DNA of 35,767 nucleotides from Hyphochytrium catenoides (lineage: Eukaryota; Sar; Hyphochytriomycetes; Hyphochytriales; Hyphochytriaceae). The notes beneath the pieces were generated by a model. It was not told the origin of the DNA, searched no databases, and saw only the letters and a program-made list of their open reading frames with translations. Every line of letters begins with the position of its first letter. Within the stretch, counting starts at the first letter, position 1. Location of the stretch: the NCBI GenBank assembly GCA_900088475.1, contig FLMG01003203.1, forward strand, positions 5,888 to 41,654, in the 5' to 3' direction. Of the stretch, positions 9,744 to 22,595 are shown one piece after another. The position numbers were made by a program, and so were the translations under genes.

Positions 9744-11755
9744 CTATCCAAATGTGGTTGCGACTCTGTCAAATGCTGAGGAGAGAGAAGAGTATGTCGC
9801 AAGGAAAGAGTGCTGAGGGGCGACAGTCTGCAGCTGAGAAAGATACTTCTGGACCAGTTCCTGAGGCTTCCGCAGGTGAGAGGAGCAGACAATCAAGTTT
9901 ACCAGCGTGTCCGCGTCCTCGGGGTTCTGTATGAGCAGAGAGAAACAATGATGAAGGCGTCGAAACAAGACGAGACAACACGTGAGAGGGGACAACATGG
10001 GAGAGAAAAGCGAGAAAGTAAGAGGGGAGAAGAAGACAAAGAGGAAGAGTGAGAGTAGGTAAGAGAGAGAGAAGAGAGAGAAGAGACGAACTAATGTCGG
10101 AACAGGGGGAAGAGACTGAGAGTAGACGAGACAAGAAACAAAGAACGAAAGAGAGATGAAGGAAGAGCAAGAAAGCAGCGCGACAAGGACAAACGAAAGG
10201 CCAGCAGGAGGCAGGACAACTAGAAGAGAGAAGACCGACGTGCAGATGCTGTTGCTGACCTTCCCAGCTGCATCCACAAGATATCTCAGTGCATCCTCAT
10301 AGTTCCTCAGGTGCATGTTGGCCACGGCCAGGCCGTTCAGAAGCTTTGAAGACTGTCCGAAGCGTTCTCCTAGCTCCTGGAAGAGGTACGCAGCCTCCTT
10401 ATATTTAGCACCGCCCTAAGGAGCAAGCAAAGAAGAAGCGAGAGAGACAAAGACAGAATACATGACAAGGCACAGGCAAATAGACACACAGAGAGAGAGA
10501 GAGAGAGCAGAAGGTCAGGCAGTCCGACTATCTCTTGGTCTCGTTTGCCTTGCTACGACGGACGAAGGACCCCGCAACTCCTCTTCTCTAGCTTCGGGAG
10601 CCTATTTCCTCCTGACCATCTTTGTGAATCTTTTTCTTCCTAAACGTTAGTATTCACCTGCGCCAGATAGACCCAGGCTGCTGCGAGCTGTGTGATCGTT
10701 GACTCGTCGTCCGCGGCCTGCATCTTCTTCAGCTCAGCTTCTGCTAAATCCAGCCGGTCCAGCCTGAGCAGGACTTGGACTGTCAGGGCCATCCTAAAAA
10801 AGGGAAGAGAGAGAAAGAGAGAGCGAGAGACACACACAGAGAGAAAGAGAGAGAGAGAAGCGATGGGAAGAACACAAAGGTGGGTGGAACGGGGAGAACA
10901 AAGGTAAGTCTCGATAGGACAGGACAAGAGACATGAACAGCTTGTTACGCTAGAGAGTAAGAGGCAAGGGCAATGGACGACAACAAATAGAAAGGAAAGG
11001 GAAGAACTGGCAGCCAGACGAAGACATTTTTAAGGACAGCAAAAGGTTACTTTCACAGCAGGAGGACTGACGGTGGAAGGCAACAGGAGACAGTTTGTCT
11101 GAGAGAGAGGAAGAGAGAGCAAGAAAGAAGGAAGAAGAGAGAGATAGCCACCCGAGAGAGGAGAAAAAGAGAATGGAAGAGAAGCAAAAGAGAGAAAACG
11201 GACATAAAGAAAGAGAGACGGTCAATATCGGGAACCGCACACACCAAAACAGTTGTTGACTGCAGAGGAAGAGCATCAGCAAGAGACTCGCTCTTAAGCA
11301 GACGAGAAGAGGAGAGAGACTTGTGCTCACATCTCAAGCTTAGTCCCGTTCTTAACAGCTTTTAATGCCTCCGCGAACTTTCCCTCATTGCAATAGATAA
11401 TGCCCGCGATCAGCTGCAGAGTAGGATTGTTCGCCGTGTTGGTGTCATTGAGCCAGTCATTAAGCGTTATGAAGACAATCTCTTTGTCTCTGTGCTGAGG
11501 AGCGGGAGAGAGATAGGTTGCTAGCAGTTTGACTGCCTGCAGGTCCACTGGTGCGCTCACGGGCACTGAGTCAATAACAAGGTTGTGCTGGTTGAGCCCG
11601 ATCTGTGCTCTGTGTATGTACACATCCCGCTGAACTCTTAGGGACTCTGGCAGGTTGGTGAGGACCTGGCCCTCCATCACCGCCATCTAAAGGGGAACGC
11701 AGGCACGATGAAATGAGAGATGAGAGAGAGAGAGGCCACCACGAAGCGAGTTATC

Positions 11756-11788
<33 letters not shown>

Positions 11789-12161
11789 TGTACGAGAAAG
11801 AGCCGGGACCCCGCAAGAAGAAAGGGCATGATGTAGGCAAACCGAAAGAAGTGATCCATTCGCATTTCAGAGCCAACAGAACAAGTCGAAGGGGCCAGAT
11901 GGTACCCCGGCGCCACTGGGAAAGAAGAGCAATAGTCTGAAGGCAAGCACAGTAGTTAAGCCGGTGAGAGGCGGCGACAGCCGGCGCAGGGGCCATATTC
12001 TAGAGAGGAACCAGGTGCGCTAGCGTCAAGGTTTCATGATATAAGAATGAGGGTTGTACAAGAGACACGACGTAGAAGTCGAAGCGAGCTGGCCGGCCAA
12101 CCTGGTAATTTCCGAGCCAGAAGTAGTTGCGGACAGTGAATAGCTCATCTGGCTCCTGCAT
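9744..12161 (-). CDS. Coatomer subunit epsilon (epsilon-COP), complete
   Basis: Five minus-strand exons (12102-12161, 11331-11686, 10658-10793, 10260-10415, 9744-9926) join in phase for 296 residues, close to the roughly 300 usual for epsilon-COP. The protein starts [20 protein letters not shown], the conserved N-terminus, and continues through tetratricopeptide-like helices: [52 protein letters not shown] and [20 protein letters not shown]. It ends in a short FDRVATTFG tail. Epsilon-COP is part of the B-subcomplex of the COPI coat on Golgi-to-ER vesicles and stabilises alpha-COP. All introns except the first have clear CT tracts on the minus strand. The gene is head-to-head with LEO1 across about 1 kb. 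Confidence 0.95.
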
Positions 12162-13186
12162 CTTTCCCTATACTCTAGAGCACTACTGTCCCACGCTAGA
12201 CCTACGCCTTCCAAACGTCTCAAGATTCAAGCTCTGGAACCGCGCGAAGAGTCTCTAGCCGAGCTCTGTCTGCAGATTCAGGTGAAGCTCCTGGATCTCT
12301 GGCAAATGATCTGCCGCTTGGGGGCGGGGAATCACTGTGCGCTACTGTAGGCACACCACTGAGGACGCGTATCAGGAATAAAATGAAACCTTAATGGGTT
12401 CCAATGTTCTGTTTGTTTCACAAAATCCTCATCTTTTCCTATGTGTAATAGATAGAGGCATCCACTTATTCTTCAGATTAATGATTTGGAAATATATATA
12501 AAGGTTGTTCCTGATATGTATTCCCTTATTCTTGATGATAGGCCATGGGCCCTGAAGCAGAAAGAGGCAAAAACCACAATCTTCCAAAGCTTCGAGGAGA
12601 AAGCTTCAGAAATCAAGAAAGCGCCAAGCTCTTTCTCTTCCCATTGCGCCGTCTATAGCTGATCCGTCTCGAGACTCTGAAGGACGAGCGGAGCACACTG
12701 TCGCGTTGAAAGATAATAGAAGACTTCAGTTCTTATAGATGCCAATTGTGGAGACTGTTGAGGAAGTGGAGTGTCCGATAGTCGAGCTTGGTATTGCGTG
12801 AAGTACTGTCATCTCCGGCTCCATCTCATCTCGGGCTCTCTATATCTGCTGAGGAGCCGGTTGCTGGTGCACCTACTAGGGCAACCCGACCTGTGATGGC
12901 GTCCAAGCCACAGGTGCAGACCCCATGCCTCCTTCCTCTACGTATCTCCTACTTTCCCATGCACATATCCAAAGAAACTCGTCCTCCTCGGCGTCAATTG
13001 CTGTCTTCGTATCTGTCTTTTTCTGAATCTCATTCTCTCTTTTACGGCTATCTTTCTCTTTCTTTCTCTCTCTCTTTCTTTCTCTCTCTCTCTCTCTCTC
13101 TTTCTTTCTCTCTCTCTCTCCCACTCTGGCTATCGCGCTCTTCTGGTGCCTTATCGCTGTTGCCCTGCTAATCTTCTCTCTAATGG
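12162..13186. other. Divergent intergenic region between epsilon-COP and LEO1
   Basis: About 1 kb with no supported coding sequence, presumably carrying both promoters. Positions 12360-12560 are clearly A/T-richer than the neighbours, including a TATA-like TATATATAAAG near 12493-12503 on the plus strand. That site is roughly 690 bases from the LEO1 ATG, so any link to transcription is a guess. A CT tract at about 13050-13120 precedes the LEO1 start and may be an intron in the 5' leader or promoter sequence. Confidence 0.5.
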
Positions 13187-14843
13187 ATGTCGCAGGAGGG
13201 CGATGGCTCCAAGAAGGAGAACCCGCTCGCAGATATCTTTGGATCTTCTTCTGAGGAAGAGGAGGAATCACCATCATCACAAGTAGCGAACAAGGGAAAG
13301 AGAAGAATACAAAGCGATTCTGATGAAGAAGAAGAGGAGAGAGACGCGACAGAGAGAGACTCGCGCCCCAGCACTCCTACACAGAGCCAGGGAGCGGGAA
13401 GAAGCAAAACTCTTCCTCCCTCTTCGTCTCCCGCTCATGAAGAGAGTAAAGAGAACGAAGAGAGAGAGACATCCTCTGGCAATAGGAAGACAAGGACTAT
13501 AGGGGACGATGAGGAGGAGGAAGAAGAGAAGGGAGAGAAAGGAGAGAGAGATAAGAGTGAAAAAGCAGGAAGCTCCGCTCCACCCGCGACTGCCGCCGAG
13601 TTATTCGGTTCTGACTCTGAGGAGGAGGATGCTGACCGAGAGAAAGCACCCGAAAGAGTGACGACCACGAAAGATCTGTTTGGCTCTGATGAAGAGGAAG
13701 AGTTTGATGAAAGGTTCGACGCGGCTTTCTGCTACTCTGATTATCTTTTTTTCTCTCCTCCTCTCTCCTTCTTTTCTCGTTTTGTGCTTTGGTGGCTCTA
13801 TTTTTCTCTCTTCTCCCCTTCGTCTTTAGAGATCTTCACCTACTTCCTTTCCATGGCAGAGAAATGGCTGAGACTAGGTCATCATCCAGTGACTCTCCTT
13901 CCTTCTCTCATCACTCTGCGCTCTCTTTCTATCTCCCTCTGTTTCTCTCTCTCGTCTCTCTCTCTCTCTCTCCCTCTCTCTCGTTCTCTCTCTCTCTTAA
14001 CCCATCTTTCTCTTCCTTGCCTCAACCTCGTCTCCACCATGTCATGTCAATATTTCTCTCTTCCACATATTCCCCTCATCTTATTCCCTATCGTCTCCCG
14101 CACCCTTCTCTCTCCTCCTGCGCTCCAATTTTCCTTCCTCTCTCCCTAATCCGTCTCTCTCTTCTGTGTCTTCAGTCAGGTCCGAGGGGACAACCGTCGA
14201 TCTGTCCCCTCCGAGATCTATGGCGAGGAGACCATGGCGGGCTCTCAGCGCTCGGATGAGGTCGTCATCCCTCGTCTTCCTGCACCCACACCCAGTCAGA
14301 AGGTAACAGAATATAGAGTAGCTCTCCCAATCCGTCGCCTTCTTCTTCTCCATCTCTCTGTAAGAGCTTCCCGCTCATATAGTCTCTCTCTCTCTCTCTG
14401 TCTTTCACTCTGTATGTCTCTGTCTTTCACTCTGTATGTCTCTCTCTCTCTCTCTGTGTGATTATACGTGGCACCTTTGCTGCTACCACTTGTTGGTGTC
14501 TATCCCAATTTTTTTCCGTGTCCCTATCTTCTCCTTGTTCTCTCTTTTTCTTTGTCTCCTTTCTCCGCTTCAGGCTATCTCTCTAGGTGGCTTCATGGGG
14601 TTATATTCTGCTAATGTGCTCTATCTCGCTATCTCTCTCTCTCTCATACAGCTTGTCTTCTGCCGGCTGCCAAACATCCTTGGGACAAAGGCCGAGGTGT
14701 TTGACCGGCGGACCTATGACTCGAAAGCAGAGGAAGGAGGAGAGCACAAGCTCTTTCTGAGGTGGAGATACAAGCTCGATGAGGAAGGAAAGGTCAAGCT
14801 GGACGATCAGGGAAAGCCGATGGTGAGATAAAGGGGTTTCTCG

Positions 14844-14875
<32 letters not shown>

Positions 14876-16537
14876 AGAGGCGCCTGACATTGTTCGAGAG
14901 AGAATGCCAGAACTATGCTGTCTCTTTCCTTTCTGTGCCTCTTCTGCTCTCAGGATACGGTCTCGCTTTTATTATAATATTCTACCATTTCATCCTCTAC
15001 CTCTCTCTCCTTCTCTCTCGTGGAGAATCGGTTCTAAGTTGGCTGCCTCTCTCGTTCGCTGCTAGCGCGAAAGTAATGCTCGGATGGTGCGGTGGAGCGA
15101 TGGGAGTCTGCAGCTCTTTATCGGGAGCGAGGCGATAGACGTCACACAGCAGCAGCTCATCAACCAGTTCGCCTATGTGAACCAGGTGAGCTCCTAAAAT
15201 TTCAGCCCTGCAGCCCCCGCTATGACGCTTTCCTTAAAAAGGATCTCTGACTTCTGTCCCAGCCGCCCTCTCTTCCCCTCTTTCTCCTCACTGATTAGTC
15301 GGCTTCTTAGATACGGCGCCTTGCTTGCTTATCTCCACTGTCTCTATCGCTCTATCTCCTTCCTTTCCTTTCTCTGTCTCCTCTAACTATTCCTTTGCAT
15401 GGCAGACTTCACGTTCGGACAACCGCACGGAGACTTGTCTACAGTGCCAAGGCTCTGTCCCCTCAAAGTTCATTTTGAAGCCTCACTCCCTTACCTCTCA
15501 AGCCCACCAAAATCTGACACTGACAGTCAGGGCACGGCACATGCGCGGTGCGAACCGCTTGGGCCGTGTGAATAAGATTAGCAATCCCGAACAAGAGAAG
15601 GAAGCTAGAGCCAAGGTGAGTGAGACGAGGAACGAGAAGAGAGAAGGCGTCATATGAGAAGAAGGAGTGGCCTCTGGAATCTATGAGCCGGGGATAGGAA
15701 GAGCAAAGCAGACGCTGAGACCTACGGCGGCGGCGTCAGCCGGCAAAGGCAGTTTGCTGACGGAAAGGATGTGATAGAGAGGAGAAGCATTCGCAAGAGG
15801 AAAGAGGCTACTACCATGAAGTTGCCCACGTGATGGGGGAGACGAGAGAAACGAGATGTCACAGAAGTGAGATAGCAGATAGTGTTAGAGCATGTCCGTA
15901 GGAGGAGAAATAAGAGAGCAGTCCCCAACCTCACCTGAAATGCTTGCGTCAGATGGTGGAAGATCAGTTACGCATGCAAGCGCGGAAGAAACAGCAGCAG
16001 GAGTACGAGACCAGCAGAAGCAGTAGGAAAAGAATTAGTGAGCAGTTCCTGGAAGAGGTGAGGTTCCATCTCTCCCTTGTTGTGTGCTCCTCTTCTAAGA
16101 AGAGATGTCTCCGTCTGTGACAGTGCAGCCTTGCTCCCTCTTTCTCCTCTCCTCCCTTCCTGCACTTTCGGAAAGGGCACAATCTGCTGTTGTTGTCGGT
16201 CATTTCTCTTTGAGATGATCTTTTGTCTTATTCATACTCTGTCTCTCTTCCAGGACATAGAAGGAGAGGCAGAGTTTGAGGAAGAAGACATCTCAAAGAT
16301 TAAAGGGCGCCTCGGTTTGGCGAAAGGACGAGGGAAGGACAAGTACAATGAAAGATTCTTCCAGAAAGGGTGAGCACCGCCCCTCTTCCTCCCGAAGCTC
16401 CCTTTCCATTGCCTGTCGCTCCTCTGCGGTGACGAGGATCTAACCACTCTCTATCCTCGGCTGGGTGGCGCAACCCTTCCTGCTTGTCCTCTTCCGATTT
16501 CTCCTGGCGTCGACCAGTTGTGGTCTGTCTGTCTGTG

Positions 16538-16574
<37 letters not shown>

Positions 16575-16841
16575 TAGTTACTCTGGTTACTTTTCTCCGT
16601 CTATTCTGCATACCCTAACCATCGCGACCCCTTATAACATCTCAGAGATAGCGACCAGGAGGATAGAGGCATTGAGGACTATCGGTCCGACATGGCGTCT
16701 TCGAGACTCGACCGCAGGAGAGAGGAAGCATCGGCAGCGGTGGAAGAGTCGTCCGAGGCTGAGGAAGAAGACGAGGAGGAGGCTCCAATAGTTAAGAAAA
16801 GGAAAAGGAACGTCCTAGATGATGATGATGACGACGAGTGA
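13187..16841 (+). CDS. LEO1: RNA polymerase II-associated PAF1-complex subunit LEO1, complete
   Basis: Eight exons (13187-13713, 14176-14302, 14652-14822, 15066-15185, 15406-15615, 15953-16057, 16254-16369, 16646-16841) join in phase for 523 residues. Residues 1-175 are acidic, with three FGS-acidic motifs (DIFGSSSEEE, ELFGSDSEEE, DLFGSDEEEE). The conserved LEO1 core follows: FCRLPNILGTKAEVFDRRTY, then KLFLRWRYKLDEEG, RESNARMVRWSDGSLQLFIG and KFILKPHSLTSQAHQNLTL. The C-terminus is charged, with KKRKRN (a nuclear signal candidate) and a final run of Asp. LEO1 works with PAF1 in the PAF complex, which travels with RNA polymerase II and promotes histone modification and elongation. In exon 5 a second frame also looks protein-like, but the LQCQGSVPSKFILKPHS reading matches the family and was chosen. 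Confidence 0.93.
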
Positions 16842-17365
16842 GAAGAAAGCCCGGCGAGAGAGACGAGAGAGTGAAAGGAGAGATGGAAGAGAGAGGTACA
16901 TGACGATTTCCTTTCTCTCTTGCTTTTCTAAGCAAACACTATATAAGCAAGAGAAATGTAAGCTTCTTTCTGTACTTCTCTGCCCTTTATATTATGAGAG
17001 ACAATAGTCGGTGCCGTCAGAGAGAGTGAAAGGAAGGGGCGGGCGCCATAAGTGGGGATGCAACCCTATCCTTCTCCTTTACCTATCCTTTCTTCGGATA
17101 GATAAAGCTTTCCTCCCTGTCTGTCCAACTCCATCGCCAGCAACGCACTGCTGGTCCTTCTTGAGAGTAAGACGCCGCTCTCAGACACATCTCTCACCTG
17201 CTAATAGCCTATTAGGCCCTCGACCTATCTATCACTGACTGACATGAGCACTAAAAGGACTGCACCAGCTTGACCGCCAGCCAGAATTGTTGACGGACGG
17301 CACGACATTGCTCATATTTTGTTCGTAGCGGAGACTCTTCTGACGCGTCACAAAGCCCTTGATCG
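16842..17365. other. Tail-to-tail intergenic region between LEO1 and aldehyde dehydrogenase
   Basis: No gene was recognised. It starts with a short GA-rich part and then becomes ordinary mixed sequence. It presumably contains the two 3' untranslated regions. A plus-strand open frame at 17011-17238 has no recognisable features. Confidence 0.5.
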
Positions 17366-20300
17366 CTACTGCTGGAGCTTCAGATTGTACTATGGACAGA
17401 GAGACGTTATACGGAGAAGATAAAGGCAGAGCAAATGGGCGAGGCCGAGGACAGTATAGTGAAAAGCACGAGTGGATGTTAATGCTAAGTATCATTCGGA
17501 GGCGAGACATACAAGCCTTCGAAGAGGAAGGAACGTGTTTATTTGGGAGAAGAGAAAGAGAGTGTCATTCTTACGCTTTTCACTCTGTAGAAGCTTCTAA
17601 AGCCGAAAGCAGAGAGCGAGTTCCCCTTGCCCGAGTCCTTCATCCCACCCCAGGCAAGGTGCGGGTCCAGGTAGTCGCAGCGATTCTGAAAAATGGTTCC
17701 ACATTCAAGCTTCTCTCCCATCCGGAGAGCACGGTCCTGGGAGAGTCATATGAGGGAAATTGTGAAACACGCAGAGAGTGAGAAGGTAGACAGCGAGCAA
17801 GAGAGTGGACAAAACTTCCGCGTGACATGAAGAATGGTGCGAGAGAGAGAGACAAAGACAGCCAGACAGACAGTGAGAGGCAGACAGACAGACAGACTCA
17901 GAGGGAACACACACAGAGATAGAGACCATGCAAGTTTTTCTTTCATTTTAACTCCCTGTTGATCCGGTTTCTCTCTAACTAAACTCTCGTCTTCTCCCTC
18001 CCTTACATCGTCTGTCTCCTACGGGTACCACTTCTCTTGACCGCCTGGCCTTACTACATCTCACCTTGTCTGCGGTATACACTGCGGCTGTTAGTCCGTA
18101 GGGACTGTCATTCATCAGCTTCAGCGCTTCTTCCTCTCCGGTCACAGGCATGACTGCCGCGATAGGACCAAAACACTCTTCCCTCTGTTAAGTGAAACGT
18201 TAGAGATCTAGTGCTCTCTCTCTCTCTCTAGCTGAGGCCAATACGTCCCCCATTGTCTCTTCGTGTCCCGTCCTTGCACAGCCCCTACTGCTTCTTCCTC
18301 TCTCTGCACCGTTTGTCTCTCACGGCGACTCCTCTCTCTCTATATATATATGTAGTTTTTCTTCCCTTCTCCCTCCCATCTGCTCTTCCTCTAACCTACT
18401 GACCATAATGCTCATCTTATGGTTGCAGTCGGCTATCAAGGTTGGAGCAAAAAATCGTCCTTTTCCGTTCTTATCCGTTGTCGGAGAGCCACCGCAGAGC
18501 AGTCGCGCACCTTTCGACACTGCCTCCTTGACCTTACGTAGAGACAAACCAAAGGGACAAGAGACAGAGAAAGGGTAACGGGGTAGGAGGAAATAGATAA
18601 ATTGGCAAAGCCCTGATTAGACGGTCAAAGATCTTGAAGAAAGAAAAAAGAGAGAGAGAGAGAGAGTGTGTGAGAGAGACAGAGAAAAAGAGAGAGAAAG
18701 GAAGAGAGAGAGAGAGAGAAAAAGAGAGAGAGAGATCTCAATCGAAAGTTCTGTAAGGACAATCTAAAGAGAGAGCTAGCACTTTTTACCTGGTTATGTA
18801 AGAATTCAGGTTGCTGCGGCAGAGCCATTGGACCCATCGTCGTCTTCGACTCCATAGGGTCGCCCAGCTGGGCAAAAGAGAGATAAGCAAGGAGGCAGGC
18901 GAAGAAGTGGGAATAATACTCAGTGTTGATGACTCTTTTCTGCCTCAGGAGAAGCCCTAGCGCTCGCTTCATCCGCTCCACACTCTCGCAGGGGTAATGA
19001 GATCTCTTTCCTCCCCTTCCGTCTCTCTCCTCCCTTGTAAGGAGATTCCTAGACTGCTCGCCCATCGCTGGTGAAGGTTCTCTATTGACCGCTTGTCCAG
19101 TCTCTCCTACTCACTTACCACGTACTGCTCCACAATCTCTTTCGCAGACTGGAGAAACTCTTCATAACTCTCTCTTTGCACGTAAATTCTCTCTACAGAG
19201 CAGCAGCTCTGCCCGGCATTATATAGCGCGCCGTCCACCAGAGAGGCAGCTGAGGCAGAAACGTCTGCATCCTCCGCGACGTAGGCCGAATCCTGAAGGA
19301 GAGAAGAAAGGAAGCGAGGTCCATTATTGATGGGAAGAATGAACAAAGTAGAGAAAGGGAGAGAGTAGGATAACCGCTGCAGTCCGCAGAGTGGAACGAT
19401 AGAAAGCTTCGATCGATAGAGAAAAAGTTGCTTCTCTTACAAACTCATGGAACAACAATGGAGAGAGAGAGGGAGAGCGGTGGGCCGAGAGCGAGAAGAT
19501 CGAGAAAAAGAGCCAATCAAAGAGAGAGGTAGATAACGATGAGAGAGACAGAGAGTAGTAAGAGACAAAGAAAGAGAGAGACAGCGACACCGAGAGAGAG
19601 AGAGCGAAAATGAGATTGAGAAAGAGTTGCAAAAGAAAGAAAGCTAGACTTTTCATAACGGCTATATGTTCACCTTTCCCCCGAGCTCGAGCGTGCAATC
19701 AATGAAGCGTGAGTCCGCTATGGCGGAGTACACTTGACGGCCGCTGGAAGCCGAACAAACCGACGGTCAGTGCCAGATCTACTCCCTTGGCTCCAATCGC
19801 GCGTGTTCTTTCTCTCCGAATGCACCGTTTCTTCCTTCATGCGCTGACCATGCACAGCTCTAGTCACCTCATATCGCTCTCAACCAACATCTGTCTCTCT
19901 CTGTCCAAATCCCTCTCTCTTCTCTTTCTCTCTCTCTCTCGTCTTCTTTCTCTCTCTCTGCTTCTCTTCTGTCCATCCAATACGACTCTCTCCGTCTCCC
20001 TTACCCTTGGACAGATCCAGTAAAAGAGACAAAGCCGACCTCAGGCTGAGCAATCACCTAAAGGAAGCGAGAAAACAGAGGTGAAGAGAGCTAATTTATA
20101 GCGAGAAACGATACTATATGAGAAGATTAGGCATGATAGAAGGCGCGTACAGATACAGATCCCAGATAAGTAGAAGCTAGGCAGGGAGAGAAAGGGAGAG
20201 AGAGACCCGTTCGCACCTTGGCTGCAGTTCCATGGGAGCACAGCAGAGACTGAACGAGAGTCTCTGGCGCGCCGGCCGAGACAAAAAGTTCCTCGAAGTG

Positions 20301-21941
20301 TTCTCCACAGAGAGGAGAGCGAGGCGAGTGCTTGACAAGAACAGAGTTGCCTGCACGTCTCTATAAGTTCCGGATATGGCAACAAAAGATAGCGACATGC
20401 AGCAGCAGAACGAGGGAGAGCAAGAGAAGAGGAGGGAGATGGATAAGAGAGAGAAAGCTAAAGACAACAAAAAACGAGACAGAGAGAGCGAGAGAGCGTA
20501 TGAAATTTCTGGAGAGAGAGAGTCTCGTAAGGATGAGAGGCGAGACGGTATGGGAAGAAAGAGAAAATAGACCTTAAGGTTCGGCTTTCTCTCCTACCTG
20601 CCAGCACAGCTGGTACAATGGCATTAACTGCTGTTAGTAAGGGATANNNNNNNNNNNNNNNNNNNNNNNNNNNNNNNNNNNNNNNNNNNNNNNNNNNNNN
20701 NNNNNNNNNNNNNNNNNNNNNNNNNNNNNNNNNNNCTTACAATGACGAGCACGACCCCCACTGGCTCCTTTGTAATCTTTCTCAGGAAACCTTCTCTCTC
20801 AGGCAAGCTGTGGTCCGCCAGCGCCTCCTGCGCGAGCGCTATCATCTGCCTGAAGGTGACGAAGAGAGAAGAAAAGAAGGGAGATTAATTTTAAAAAATA
20901 GGGGAGGCAGCAATGACAGAGAGTAAAACAGGGAGAGAGAAAGAGAGACGGCGAGAGAGAGAAAGAATGGGTTCTGAAGAAATAGTGGAGAAGAGCTGAG
21001 ATGGCAGAGGGCGCCGCCAGAAAGATGAAGAGAAGACGGATATAGCCTCCTAGAATGACACCAAGGAAGGGCTTGAGGGAGAAGCTCTTGTCAAACAGAA
21101 GAGAAGACAAACGACGAAGGGCAAGCCCTTAGAAGAGAAAGGCCCATACTTTGTTCTGTCCACAGTGGTGTTAACTTCTCCGATCGCCTGCAGACCCAGG
21201 GAGCGCCGACCCAGGGAATGAAAGGAGGCCATGCCGTCAGTCCGGCCAACAGGAAGGGAAGAGAGAGATTCTTAAGGGAGAGAGGTATCGAAGGGGGAAC
21301 AGAGAAGCAGAGAGAAAAAAAACGATGAAGAAGAGAGAGAGACTCAGGACAAGCCAGAGTAAGGACGGAGAGTTGGCGATAGGAGCAGCGGCTCCGCTGT
21401 CCATTACCTGGCTCAGGGGTTTGCCCATCATGTTCGAGATATCAGCGGCTACTCTCTCTTTGTTCCGCTCCAGCGCCGTTGCAAAAGAGGAACAGACCTC
21501 CATCCGTCTCTCCAATCCCTGCTGTCGCCACTCTCTCTGGGAAAGGAAGACGGAGAATAGAGACGGAGAAGGCGGCCAGGAGAGAACCATCAGCGAGGTA
21601 GGAGAAAGGAAGTAGAAAAGGAGGGCCAAAAAGAGAGAGAGAGAAAGAGAGTGCATCGTGATAAGGGCTCGGCTAGCCTAATCATGAGTTAGGTACTTAG
21701 GAGAGGAAAGAGAGCTGAAAGGAGGAAGTTCAGAGGAGAGAACAGAAGAATAGGCCTCGTGACGAACTGACCGCAACGCGGCGGCGATGTGTTAATGTCA
21801 GCGCGGAATCAGAGGATGAGTTCGTTTATAGAAAAGGCAAGACTGAAATTTCCTCACTCTTTTTCTCACTCTCTCTCTCTGTTGATTTCCGTCTTGCTCT
21901 CCCTCTTTTCTTTCATTCCCACTGTATACCTGGCCCACCCT

Positions 21942-21976
<35 letters not shown>

Positions 21977-22347
21977 TGTATTCACCTGGCAGTCGGCGGC
22001 TCTCTTGACTGCCTGGATGGCGCCGTCCTCGTGCACAAAGTCGAAAGAGTGCACAATTTCTCCATCATAAGGACTCTCCACCTCCACCCTTCCCGCTGCG
22101 AGGGAGACAGAGGACGAGGAGAGAGAGCGAGGAGCGCTGGAGGAACAGGAGAGAGTCAGAGGGACGGAGAAGGAAGAGCGAGGCAAGAGTGACATTGAAA
22201 CAATGTAGCCAGAGAACATCACGAGGGAAGAGAGAGAAAGAAAGAGAGACAGAGACAAAGAGAGAGAGAGAGAGCAAGGACTACCCGCTTGGGCGGAGAA
22301 GACCTTAGGAGCCGGGAGAAGAGAGCTGTAAGGAAGCGCCAGAGCAT
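17366..22347 (-). CDS. NAD(P)-dependent aldehyde dehydrogenase, many exons, with an assembly gap
   Basis: Minus-strand exons: 22304-22347, 21986-22088, 21408-21536, 21150-21187, 20741-20849, (gap)-20598, 20217-20350, 20005-20057, 19674-19743, 19119-19292, 18790-18867, 18404-18532, 18065-18184, 17575-17736 and 17366-17389. All junctions are in phase except the unseen start of the exon in the gap, for roughly 470-480 residues. Family landmarks in order: ESPYDGE, MGKPLSQ, EPVGVVLVI then YPLLTAVNAI (the APWN-type motif falls in the gap), SVLVKHSP, FTGSVQGG, LELGGK (catalytic Glu), NAGQSCCSVERIYV (catalytic Cys is the first of the pair), ECFGP, NDSPYGLTA and NRCDYLDPHLAW. The enzyme oxidises an aldehyde to an acid; the substrate cannot be read from sequence. 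The first exon is uncertain: the model gives MLWRFLTALFSRLLR, resembling a mitochondrial presequence, using an AAG acceptor. An alternative frame upstream has no ATG. Confidence 0.9.
20647..20735. other. Assembly gap (89 N) inside the aldehyde dehydrogenase gene
   Basis: A run of 89 unknown bases. On the minus strand the exon before it ends ...GVVLVI followed by GTAAG, a splice donor, and the sequence after it resumes mid-exon at YPLLTAVNAI. The gap therefore hides most of one intron, its acceptor, and about four codons of the conserved APWN-type motif. The N count may not be the true length. Confidence 0.95.
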
Positions 22348-22595
22348 TCCTTGTCAGATCACTCACCCGACTCCTCCTACGATCCTCTTCCTTCTTCCTC
22401 TGCGCACAGCGAGCGCCGCCAGTCTGATCATCCTCAAGAGTCAGAAGAGGCCTTCACTGTTTCCTTAATGATCGCTGACTTCCTCACTCGCCACTGCGAT
22501 CGCTTAGCGCTCTTCCCTCCCGCTTCTTTTTCTCTCTTTTTTCTTTTTTTCTACGTCTTTCTATGTCACTTTCTCTCTCTCTGCTGCACACACAG

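Noticed and set aside
15406-15480. Second protein-like frame (LHVRTTARRLVYSAKALSPQ) in LEO1 exon 5
   Set aside because: It ends in a stop after 23 codons. The chosen frame is in phase with both neighbours and matches the LEO1 family downstream.
22285-22366. Alternative dehydrogenase N-terminus starting SDLTRNALALPYSSLLPAPK
   Set aside because: It joins exon 2 in phase but has no ATG before an upstream stop. The ATG model with an AAG acceptor was preferred, at low certainty.
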